From Bacteroidales bacterium UBA1187 (GTDB lineage Bacteria > Bacteroidota > Bacteroidia > Bacteroidales > Paludibacteraceae), in contig DBYL01000004.1 in NCBI GenBank assembly GCA_002309835.1, positions 44,813-58,013 on the forward strand: a DNA stretch of 13,201 bases. Direction: 5' to 3'. Below, in pieces: positions 6,601 to 13,013 of the stretch. The number at the start of each line of letters is the position of its first letter. Position 1 is the stretch's first letter. The notes under the pieces were generated by a model, which was given only the letters and a program-made list of their open reading frames with translations, searched no databases and was not told the DNA's origin. The position numbers and the translations under genes were made by a program.

Positions 6601-8268
6601 TTATAAATCAACATCTGTTACACCATCGATCAAGTCAGCTCCATCGCCCGGTTGCGGCTGTACGCCACCGGTATTTTGCTCAATAGCAGCATTGCCGTCC
6701 ATCTCAGTTTGCGTGAAACGCATACGCAGCCAAGGATCGGAAGCACTGAGATTGAATCGATACTCTTCCGGCACGTTGGTCTCCTGATTCGGGTGGAAAC
6801 GAACGATGTTCTTACCCAGACGCAGTTTGTCAGACTGAGCGAAACCTTCGCCCCAGAGCTCAATACGACGTTGGAGCCAAACCTCATTCGAGAAATCATT
6901 GACATCAGCAGCGGTGCTTACGAAGTTCGGATCACGATTGGTTTTTACAAAGTTCTCCAAGATGGACTTACCTGTAGCTAAGTCACCTGCTTTGGCAGTA
7001 GCCTCAGCTTGGATAAGAATCATCTCCTCAGCACGCATCAAGCACCAGTCTCCGTCATTATATACGGAGCCAACGCCCGAACGCTGACCGAACTTCACGT
7101 TTGCGAAAGCATACATAGGCACTTTCACGTTAGCAATCTGTGCATCTACGATGTCCTGACCTATATAATCGATGCCTTGCTTCGAGTCCGTCCATTTCAG
7201 CCCCTCCAGATACGGAGATTGTTTGTTTTCATCCAACCACCATGCGCGACGAACGTCGGTAGCAGGAATCTTATTCCACAGCATCTGGTTGATCGAACGG
7301 TAGATACCGCCATAAGCAGTATAACTATTACCGGAGAACGAACCTATTTGGGAAGTCCATGCACATTCTGCAGCACCGATAAGCGACTGCGGCATCAGGA
7401 TTGCCCAAATCCAGTTATGGTCATTAGCTTCGTTGAAACCCGGCTTCGTCAGCTCGCTCATCGTATACGGAGTATAACCGGCAACAGCCTTCTCTGCATC
7501 CGCAGCAGCCTCAGCCCACTTCTCCATATTCAAATAAGCGCGCGCACGGATACCATATGCAACCTGCTGGTCGATGACACCCTTATTCTCACGTGTATAA
7601 CCCTCGAGGTCCGCAATAGCGTCTGTAAGGTCGGTGATGATGTAATTGTACATTACATTCATCGGTGCACGTGGGTTATTCAGCGGGTCGATAGTCGTTT
7701 TCTCATCCGCCATCAGAGGCACTGTCGGAGCCACTGTATCCAGCGCATAACGGAACTGGAAGTACGGGACGAGGTTGAGGTATGCGAAAGCACGGATAGC
7801 TTTTGCCTGACCGCGTTTTGCTTTCAACTCAGCACTAGTCGTCTCTGCAGGCACAGAAGCGATTACCTCTGCCGTTGCATAGATGATGTTATAGAGCAAA
7901 CCATTACGAAGCATCGGGTTTGCATAGTTCGGAGTACGGTCTCGGTAATCCTGAGCTACCGAGAACCAGTCGTAACCGCTGGCAGGGTTTGTCATATCGC
8001 CCGAGTTCAAATCGCAACTCAGACAGATAGCAGGGAAACCACCATCATCAGCACGTTCCTGACTCGCACCAAAGTAACCATACGGAGCTCCTAATTTAGC
8101 GTACATACCGCTTACAGCTGAGTTGATACGCTCAGGAATAGCGTCTACCGTTTGGTTCACTTGGTCACCCGATTGAGTACCGCCTTTATACTCCGCCGTA
8201 AGGAAATTATCACAAGCGCAGAATACTATCGCACTCAGAGCGCTTAATAATATATATTTCGTTTTCAT
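6601..8268 (-). CDS. RagB/SusD family nutrient-uptake lipoprotein
   Basis: A 555-residue SusD homologue, the surface lipoprotein lid that closes over a SusC channel and captures the ligand. The precursor signal ends in a lipobox with Cys19 (FCAC) followed by DNFL. The SusD N-terminal signature is present at about 155-170 (AKAIRAFAYLNLVPYF), inside the TPR-like helical scaffold, and the C-terminal hallmark RRIELWGEGFAQSDKLRLGKN lies in the last fifth. Length is normal (about 500-600). The start follows the susC stop by 20 bases, and the third-gene lipoprotein begins 14 bases after its stop, so the three are one transcript. Ligand specificity cannot be inferred. Confidence 0.93.
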   Translation of the reverse strand: MKTKYILLSALSAIVFCACDNFLTAEYKGGTQSGDQVNQTVDAIPERINSAVSGMYAKLGAPYGYFGASQERADDGGFPAICLSCDLNSGDMTNPASGYDWFSVAQDYRDRTPNYANPMLRNGLLYNIIYATAEVIASVPAETTSAELKAKRGQAKAIRAFAYLNLVPYFQFRYALDTVAPTVPLMADEKTTIDPLNNPRAPMNVMYNYIITDLTDAIADLEGYTRENKGVIDQQVAYGIRARAYLNMEKWAEAAADAEKAVAGYTPYTMSELTKPGFNEANDHNWIWAILMPQSLIGAAECAWTSQIGSFSGNSYTAYGGIYRSINQMLWNKIPATDVRRAWWLDENKQSPYLEGLKWTDSKQGIDYIGQDIVDAQIANVKVPMYAFANVKFGQRSGVGSVYNDGDWCLMRAEEMILIQAEATAKAGDLATGKSILENFVKTNRDPNFVSTAADVNDFSNEVWLQRRIELWGEGFAQSDKLRLGKNIVRFHPNQETNVPEEYRFNLSASDPWLRMRFTQTEMDGNAAIEQNTGGVQPQPGDGADLIDGVTDVDL

Positions 8269-8288
8269 ATCTTTACAGTATTTGATAA

Positions 8289-11200
8289 TTAGAACGTAAT
8301 GGAGATACCACCGGAGAGCGTACGCAACTGGCTATATACGAAGTTACCCGAAGAAGTCGAAATACTCAAACCTACATCCGAAGTATTCTGGCTCTGGCGA
8401 GGATCATAACCCTTACGCTTGCTCCACAAAGCGAGGTTGTCGCCCTGGAAGTAGATACGAACCTTCTCGATTTGAGCTTTCTTGGTCCATTTCTTCGGCA
8501 AAGTATAACCGAGCGTAATGTTATTCAAGCTCAGGTAGTCGTTGCTAATCAACCAACGATCAGAAGTCTGCTGATCCCAGTCGTCCGTAGAGCAGATACG
8601 AGGAATCGTAGCGCTCGGATTCTCAGGCGTCCATGCGTTGAGAATATCCACATGCCAGTTACGGCCGAGCTTTGCACCGGAGTGCATTAACTCCTGATAA
8701 GTACCATCATAATCCTTACCACCAAACTGATAAGCGCACTGAATGCTCAGGTCAATGCCATAAGCCTTGAAGGTCGTACCGAAACCACCGTAAGCCTTAA
8801 CAGCCAAGTCGCCCAGGTCTGCTTTCTGAGCATCTGCATAGTTAGCAGTAGTAGCCCATGTAGATTTGTCACGGCTTGCCTCATTATCCGGATCAACATA
8901 ATACAATGCCTGACCCGTTGTTTGGTCAACACCTGCATACATCGGCATGTAACCCTCAACAAGCGAACCGCCTTCTCTCAAAATAGAAGAGTTCAGCACC
9001 CAACCATCCTGTTTGTATACATCCGGCAGAGATACCACTTTCGACTTGAGGTAAGTCAAGTTGAAGTTAACCTCCCACTCAATGTTACGGGTCTTAACGA
9101 GCGTACCATAGAGTTCCACCTCAAGACCGTTGTTAGCAACGGTACCAACGTTCTGGTAGATAAAGCGATAACCTGCTGAAGGCGGCATAGCCAAACGGAA
9201 CAACTGATCCTTGTTTGTACGGTTGAAGTACTCGATGCTACCACCGAGACGATTCTTCAAGAAGTCGAACTCGATACCTACGTTACTCAGCATCTGCTTC
9301 TCCCAAGTCAAATCCGGATTACCCTTCAAACCATTGCGAAGCACTTTCGAGAACTCGTTCGTAGCAGCATTGTAAGTGATTGTATAGAAGTCCATATACG
9401 GGAGCTGACCAATCTGGTCGTTACCCTGGGTACCCCAAGAAGCTTTCAGCTTCAATTGATCAACACCATCTACGTTGCTTAAGAAGTCCTCGTTAGAAAT
9501 CATCCAAGCTACACCGACAGAACCGAAGTGGCCCCAGCGATTTTTCGGAGCGAAGTTAGACGAACCCTCGAAACGATAGGTTGCGTTCAAGAAGTAACGA
9601 TCTTTCAAGTCATATTGAACACGTGCGAAGAGACCTGCGGTACCGAAATCATAGGTAGAAGATCCTACGTTGCTCGAAGTAGGCTGCTCACCATATGCGT
9701 TGCTCAACTCAGCAATGAACGGGTTGAACAGGTGGTCGTTAGAACCACTCAGAGTCTGGTCACGATACCAGTACTGCTCCCAACCTACCAATACCTCCAG
9801 ATTGTGCTCCTGAGCAAAACGATGCTTGTAGCTGATCATGTATTGCTGATCCAACGAGAACAAACGCTCATGCGATACAGAAACAGCACCACCCGAAGAG
9901 GGGCTTCCATAGAACGGGTTAGACAGAGAGTGAGCACGCGCATTGATTACACTCGGAGCTACACGCGCGGTAATATTCAAGCCTTCAACCGGAGTAATCG
10001 TCAAATTGACATTACCCGAGAAGTTGTCTACCACCGTTTGGTGCTGATCAATCTTCAGGTTCATAGCATGGTTACCACGGGGAGCACCACCTCCACGTTG
10101 CTGGTTCATGCTGTTACCGGTATCATAAACGGTATAACCGTTTCCATCAACAACGATGTTACCGGCTGCATCGCGAACGAAGAACGGATAGATAGGAGCA
10201 ATCGTATTCATCGTATAGAATACGTTACCCGAGCTACCCCAATCGCCCTGATAACCAGGATTCTGTGTAGTAGTGTGCGCATAAGCGAAAGCGCCGCCTA
10301 CCTTCAACCATTTCTTAGCCTGACAATCAATACGAGCACGAGTCGTGAAACGCTCGAAGGAGCTACCATCAATAATACCCGGGTCGCTCAGATAGCCCGC
10401 AGAAAGGAAGAATTGGTTGTCCGCATTACCGCCCTGGATGTTCACGTTGTACTCGTGACGCAGGTTGTTGGTCTTCAGCGTGTTAGCCTCCCAGTTATCC
10501 GGCTGGTAGGTATACGTACCATCGTTGTAACCAAGCTTAGCATTCGGGTTTAACTTAAAGTTAGTACCAATCAATTTCTCGCCGGCAGGAACAGTGTAAA
10601 CCTGATAACCTACACCATTCGAAGCAAAGAGGCTAGCATCAGCAAACGCATATGCCTCCGCCGACGATTTACCATTGTATGCCATAGAGTTATAAAGCGC
10701 TTTGTAAGCGGTCTCCATGTACATACCCGGATCGGTCATCACGTCGTAGTTAGGCACGCCACGCTGGCTATTACCCCACTTAGCATCTACGTTCACCTCA
10801 AACTTCGTGTTAGTGCCACCATTCTTAGTGGTAATCAACACAACACCGTTTGCACCACGTGCACCGTAGATAGCGGTAGCAGCAGCATCCTTCAGTACGG
10901 TAATCGAGGCGATATCATAGCTACTAATAGCATTGATACTTCCCTCATACGGAGCACCATCTACGATGTACAAAGGAGCTGTACCACCGTTGATAGAACC
11001 TGTACCACGAATACGGATAGCTGCGCCAGAACCCGGCTGTCCGGATCCGTTAACAATCTGAACACCGGCCATCTTACCCTGCAGAGCGTTAGTTACGTTA
11101 GACTGAGCCTGTTTGGTAAACTCCTCACCATCGACGGCTTTAGCCGAACCAACGAACTGTGCACGAGTAGTAGTACCATAACCGACTACCATGACCTCGT

Positions 11201-11498
11201 CCAACACCTTCGTGTCTTCCGACAAATTAATAACTACACCATTCTTAGCGGCCACTTCCTGAGTCTCCATACCCAAGAATGAAACCACCAGCACCGCTTT
11301 CGCGTCTGCTTCAATAGAGAACTTACCATCGATATCGGTGATAGTTCCCTTCGAAGTGCCTTTGATTTGAATCGAAGCACCAATTACGGGCTGGTCATCC
11401 GCGGCATTAAGAACGGTACCACTAATCGTTTGGCTTTGTGCCAAAACCTGTCCGATTGCTAATACGCAAAAGGACAATACTAGTAAGAATTTCTTCAT
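8289..11498 (-). CDS. SusC/RagA family TonB-linked outer-membrane transporter
   Basis: A 1069-residue SusC homologue, the TonB-dependent beta-barrel that imports oligosaccharides, peptides or other ligands with its SusD lid. The signal peptide is about residues 1-20 (cut after VLA, leaving QSQTISG). A carboxypeptidase-regulatory-like domain covers about 24-95 (GTVLNAADDQPVIGASIQIKG). A TonB-box-like segment DEVMVVGYGT lies at 100-109. The plug domain follows (about 112-228: ALQGKMAGVQIV, IRIRGTGSI, PLYIVDGAP, ITVLKDAAATAIYGARGANG). The rest is the 22-strand barrel, ending in LSGGISITF with the expected C-terminal aromatic. It is the first gene of the operon, with its own promoter and a leader of about 50 nt. 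The second gene of a classical polysaccharide locus would be an enzyme; none is here. Confidence 0.95.
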   Translation of the reverse strand: MKKFLLVLSFCVLAIGQVLAQSQTISGTVLNAADDQPVIGASIQIKGTSKGTITDIDGKFSIEADAKAVLVVSFLGMETQEVAAKNGVVINLSEDTKVLDEVMVVGYGTTTRAQFVGSAKAVDGEEFTKQAQSNVTNALQGKMAGVQIVNGSGQPGSGAAIRIRGTGSINGGTAPLYIVDGAPYEGSINAISSYDIASITVLKDAAATAIYGARGANGVVLITTKNGGTNTKFEVNVDAKWGNSQRGVPNYDVMTDPGMYMETAYKALYNSMAYNGKSSAEAYAFADASLFASNGVGYQVYTVPAGEKLIGTNFKLNPNAKLGYNDGTYTYQPDNWEANTLKTNNLRHEYNVNIQGGNADNQFFLSAGYLSDPGIIDGSSFERFTTRARIDCQAKKWLKVGGAFAYAHTTTQNPGYQGDWGSSGNVFYTMNTIAPIYPFFVRDAAGNIVVDGNGYTVYDTGNSMNQQRGGGAPRGNHAMNLKIDQHQTVVDNFSGNVNLTITPVEGLNITARVAPSVINARAHSLSNPFYGSPSSGGAVSVSHERLFSLDQQYMISYKHRFAQEHNLEVLVGWEQYWYRDQTLSGSNDHLFNPFIAELSNAYGEQPTSSNVGSSTYDFGTAGLFARVQYDLKDRYFLNATYRFEGSSNFAPKNRWGHFGSVGVAWMISNEDFLSNVDGVDQLKLKASWGTQGNDQIGQLPYMDFYTITYNAATNEFSKVLRNGLKGNPDLTWEKQMLSNVGIEFDFLKNRLGGSIEYFNRTNKDQLFRLAMPPSAGYRFIYQNVGTVANNGLEVELYGTLVKTRNIEWEVNFNLTYLKSKVVSLPDVYKQDGWVLNSSILREGGSLVEGYMPMYAGVDQTTGQALYYVDPDNEASRDKSTWATTANYADAQKADLGDLAVKAYGGFGTTFKAYGIDLSIQCAYQFGGKDYDGTYQELMHSGAKLGRNWHVDILNAWTPENPSATIPRICSTDDWDQQTSDRWLISNDYLSLNNITLGYTLPKKWTKKAQIEKVRIYFQGDNLALWSKRKGYDPRQSQNTSDVGLSISTSSGNFVYSQLRTLSGGISITF

Positions 11499-11525
11499 AC
11501 CTTAAATTGTTTGTTATACATAAAT

Positions 11526-11545
11526 AATTCCGCCCAATGGGAATT
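11526..11545 (-). other. Small hairpin in the susC leader
   Basis: AATTCC and GGAATT (6 bp) enclose an 8-nt loop just downstream of the predicted susC transcription start. It may stabilise the 5' end of the mRNA or be incidental. Confidence 0.35.
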
Positions 11546-11551
11546 TTGCGG

Positions 11552-11583
11552 CAAAAGTACAATTTTTTTTTGAATTACGCAAC
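11552..11583 (-). promoter_or_regulatory. susC promoter (Bacteroidota type)
   Basis: On the - strand the -7 element TACTTTTG (11559-11552) fits TAnnTTTG exactly. GTTG (11583-11580) lies 20 nt upstream as a -33 box close to TTTG. Transcription would start near 11545, about 47 nt before the susC ATG. Confidence 0.75.
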
Positions 11584-11630
11584 ATTTTTATGGTTTTTGT
11601 TCAAAAAAATCGCATTTTTATCATTTTTGT
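11583..11630 (-). promoter_or_regulatory. Two 18-nt direct repeats 30 nt apart upstream of the susC -33 box
   Basis: CATTTTTATGGTTTTTGT (11583-11600) and CATTTTTATCATTTTTGT (11613-11630) match at 16 of 18 positions. Their starts are exactly 30 nt apart, about three helical turns. The nearer copy touches the -33 box. This is the layout of a tandem activator site, but the sequence is A/T-rich, so chance resemblance is possible. Confidence 0.5.
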
Positions 11631-11638
11631 CATGTTTG

Positions 11639-11670
11639 CTTTACAAAACGCAAGGTTTTGCAGTGTAAAG
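11639..11670. repeat. Compound dyad upstream of susC
   Basis: CTTTACA (11639-11645) and TGTAAAG (11664-11670) form a perfect 7-bp inverted repeat around an 18-nt centre, which itself holds AAAAC ... GTTTT. It could be an operator or a hairpin; no regulator gene is nearby to suggest which. Confidence 0.4.
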
Positions 11671-11721
11671 TCGAGTAAGCAAAACGGGTAAAATTGAACA
11701 TAATTACACGCTTAGACATAT

Positions 11722-11755
11722 AAAAAAGAGCCCTCAAGACGAATCTTGAAGGCTC
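11722..11755 (-). terminator. Strong intrinsic terminator, - strand
   Basis: On the - strand GAGCCTTCAAGA, loop TTCG, then TCTTGAGGGCTC form a 12-bp stem with one mismatch, followed by six T. It lies six bases downstream of the 5S-like sequence and is the first good stop for transcripts from the CDF gene. Confidence 0.88.
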
Positions 11756-11760
11756 CGAAA

Positions 11761-11815
11761 GTGGCGGCTACCTCCTCTCCCACAATATTCCGCAGTGCAG
11801 TACCATCGGCGATGC
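11761..11815 (-). pseudogene. 5S rRNA remnant (3' half)
   Basis: Read on the - strand, the segment contains GCCGATGGTACTGC, then GTGGGAGAG, then AGGTAGCCGCC, in the order and nearly the spacing of helices IV/V, loop E and the 3' strand of helix I of bacterial 5S rRNA. The 5' half does not follow the family: the conserved CGAAC loop is absent and a purine-rich tract stands in its place, with only a weak trace (CGGTGTGGCGCGGGGG, about 11870-11886) of the 5' end. Loop E reads GAGAGGA where GAGAGTA is usual. No 23S or 16S sequence lies upstream. It is most likely a decayed rRNA operon tail; a chimeric non-coding RNA is an alternative. This rests on memory of the 5S consensus, not on a covariance search. 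Confidence 0.6.
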
Positions 11816-11897
11816 TGTCTCTCTGCCCTGTGCTCTCGCCCCTCTCCGCTCCGCTGCTCTCCGCTCTCTCCCCCGCGCCACACCGATGAGGTAGCCG
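11765..11897. repeat. Perfect 10-bp inverted repeat bracketing the 5S-like and pyrimidine-rich segment
   Basis: CGGCTACCTC (11765-11774) is exactly complementary to GAGGTAGCCG (11888-11897), with 113 nt between. In a - strand RNA the two would close a long-range helix using the 5S 3'-end sequence. It could mark an RNA of about 133 nt, an inverted partial duplication of the 5S end, or the ends of a small element. Confidence 0.55.
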
Positions 11898-11946
11898 GGA
11901 GGATTTTGGGGATGGTATTCAAGGGAGGACAAGGGATGGCATATAT

Positions 11947-11967
11947 GGGAGGGTTGGGTTCGTGGGG
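11947..11967 (+). other. Canonical G-quadruplex motif
   Basis: Four G tracts (GGG, GGG, GGG, GGGG) are separated by loops of 1, 2 and 5 nt on the + strand, within a larger G-rich run from 11897. This is the template strand for transcripts leaving the CDF gene, so a quadruplex there could hinder polymerase. Confidence 0.6.
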
Positions 11968-11974
11968 AAAAAAT

Positions 11975-12015
11975 CTATGGTCTCTCTCTCAAAAAAATTT
12001 TTCGAGCGACCATAG
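11975..12015. repeat. Inverted repeat with CT-rich and A7T5 centre
   Basis: CTATGGTC (11975-11982) and GACCATAG (12008-12015) are perfectly complementary; the 25 nt between hold TCTCTCTC, then A7T5, then CGAGC. The centre pairs only partly. It lies about 45 bp past the CDF stop on the - strand and could be a weak terminator or mRNA end-protecting hairpin; the run of seven T lies in the loop, not after the stem. Confidence 0.5.
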
Positions 12016-12032
12016 GGAGCGCGAGTGTAACA

Positions 12033-12067
12033 GTTAATGGTGAGGGGTTAGCGATTAGAAGTTAGCA
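12033..12067. repeat. Degenerate heptanucleotide array over the CDF stop codon
   Basis: Five 7-nt units read GTTAATG, GTGAGGG, GTTAGCG, ATTAGAA, GTTAGCA on the + strand, with consensus GTTAGnn. The last unit contains the reverse complement of the CDF stop TAA. Confidence 0.65.
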
Positions 12068-12958
12068 CTCTTTGTTATGACAGATAGCATCGGGCGTTTC
12101 AGGTTCGAGGGTAGCATGCGAGATGCCGTGTTCGGCCAGTTCATGCTTGATATGTTCGGACACCTGCGGCCAAGAAGTCAGGTCTTTAAGCACGACATGT
12201 GCCGTGAGTGCCGTTTCGGTGGTACTGATAGCCCAGATATGGATATGGTGTGCTTCTTGTACCAGTTCGTCTTCGGTCAAAAGGCGTTCTATCTCATCGC
12301 GGTCGATACCTTCGGGGATACCATCTACGGCAAGCCGTAGGCTATCTGCTAATAGTTCCCATGTAGAGACAAGGATGACAGCCGCGATCACGAGTGAAAC
12401 AATCGGGTCCACGATGTTCCAGCCCGTGTAATAGATGACAATACCGCTTATCACTACACCAATCGAGACGAGCGTGTCTGCCAGCATGTGCAGGAAAGCG
12501 CCGCGGACGTTGAGGTCGCTTTTCTGACCGTGCATCAGCAGCAGAGCGGTTAAACCGTTGATGAGTATTCCAACTCCCGCTGTCCATGAGACGGCGATTC
12601 CGTTCACTTGTGCCGGTTCACTGAATTTATGGATACTCTCAATGACGATTGCGCCGACCGCTACCAATAGGATGACGGCATTGAGGAGCGAGATGAGTAC
12701 CGTGGACTTGCGATAGCCGTAGGTAAAATGCTCGTTGCTGTGCACTTTTGCCAGACGGAAAGCAACTAATACCAGTAACAGACTGAACACATCGCTCAAA
12801 TTATGCCCGGCATCGCTGAGTAGCGAGAGGCTGTCCTGCCACAAGCCGACACCCGCTTCGATGAGCACGAAGAGGACGTTCAGTACGATAGAGAAGATAA
12901 AAATGCCGTTCAACGATTGCGTTGGGGCGGTATGGTGATGATGATGTTCGTGTGCCAT
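12062..12958 (-). CDS. Cation diffusion facilitator, probable zinc exporter
   Basis: A 298-residue CDF transporter, an inner-membrane metal/proton antiporter that expels zinc or related divalent ions. The N-terminus is His-rich (HEHHHHH, residues 3-9). Six membrane segments follow in the first 210 residues. Segment 2 carries H52xxxD56 (LLSDAGHNLSD) and segment 5 carries H157xxxD161 (HMLAD), the His/Asp site typical of zinc-selective members such as ZitB. The cytoplasmic dimer domain spans about 215-285 (AHHIHIWAISTTETALTAHVVL). The tail CHNKEC may also bind metal. ATG 12958 is preferred to an upstream in-frame TTG (13012), because a promoter overlaps the longer reading frame and that TTG is its -33 box. 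The gene stands alone with its own promoter; its 3' end overlaps a 7-nt repeat array. Confidence 0.92.
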   Translation of the reverse strand: MAHEHHHHHTAPTQSLNGIFIFSIVLNVLFVLIEAGVGLWQDSLSLLSDAGHNLSDVFSLLLVLVAFRLAKVHSNEHFTYGYRKSTVLISLLNAVILLVAVGAIVIESIHKFSEPAQVNGIAVSWTAGVGILINGLTALLLMHGQKSDLNVRGAFLHMLADTLVSIGVVISGIVIYYTGWNIVDPIVSLVIAAVILVSTWELLADSLRLAVDGIPEGIDRDEIERLLTEDELVQEAHHIHIWAISTTETALTAHVVLKDLTSWPQVSEHIKHELAEHGISHATLEPETPDAICHNKEC

Positions 12959-12981
12959 AATTGTTGTTTCAAAATCGAGTG

Positions 12982-13013
12982 CAAAAGTACTGCTTTTGCG
13001 CGATATGTGCAAT
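12982..13013 (-). promoter_or_regulatory. Promoter of the CDF gene (Bacteroidota type)
   Basis: On the - strand TACTTTTG (12989-12982) is an exact TAnnTTTG -7 element, and ATTG (13013-13010) sits 20 nt upstream as the -33 box. Element sequence and spacing equal those of the susC promoter. The predicted start leaves a leader of under 20 nt before ATG 12958. No metal-responsive operator is obvious. Confidence 0.75.

Larger units (their letters stand above)
11756..12061. other. Intergenic region between the CDF gene and the - strand terminator: no protein gene seen
   Basis: The region holds, from left to right on the + strand, a 5S rRNA-like 3' half, a pyrimidine-rich block (about 11815-11878, with CTCTCCGCT twice), G-rich sequence (11897-11967), an inverted repeat with an A/T centre, and heptanucleotide repeats running into the CDF stop. 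Short open frames across it have biased, low-complexity translations and no start context, so I call none. Confidence 0.7.

Noticed and set aside
7009..8094. Long open frame (361 codons) on the + strand
   Set aside because: It is antisense to susD, with no recognisable domain and a Cys/Arg/Ile/Thr-biased translation; a shadow of the real gene.
9528..10553. Long open frame (341 codons) on the + strand
   Set aside because: It is antisense to susC with no domain or start context; a by-product of susC codon use.
11795..12037. Open frame of 80 codons on the + strand across the G-rich and pyrimidine-rich region
   Set aside because: The translation is low-complexity (Pro/Ser/Leu then Gly-rich), overlaps the 5S-like remnant and has no promoter.
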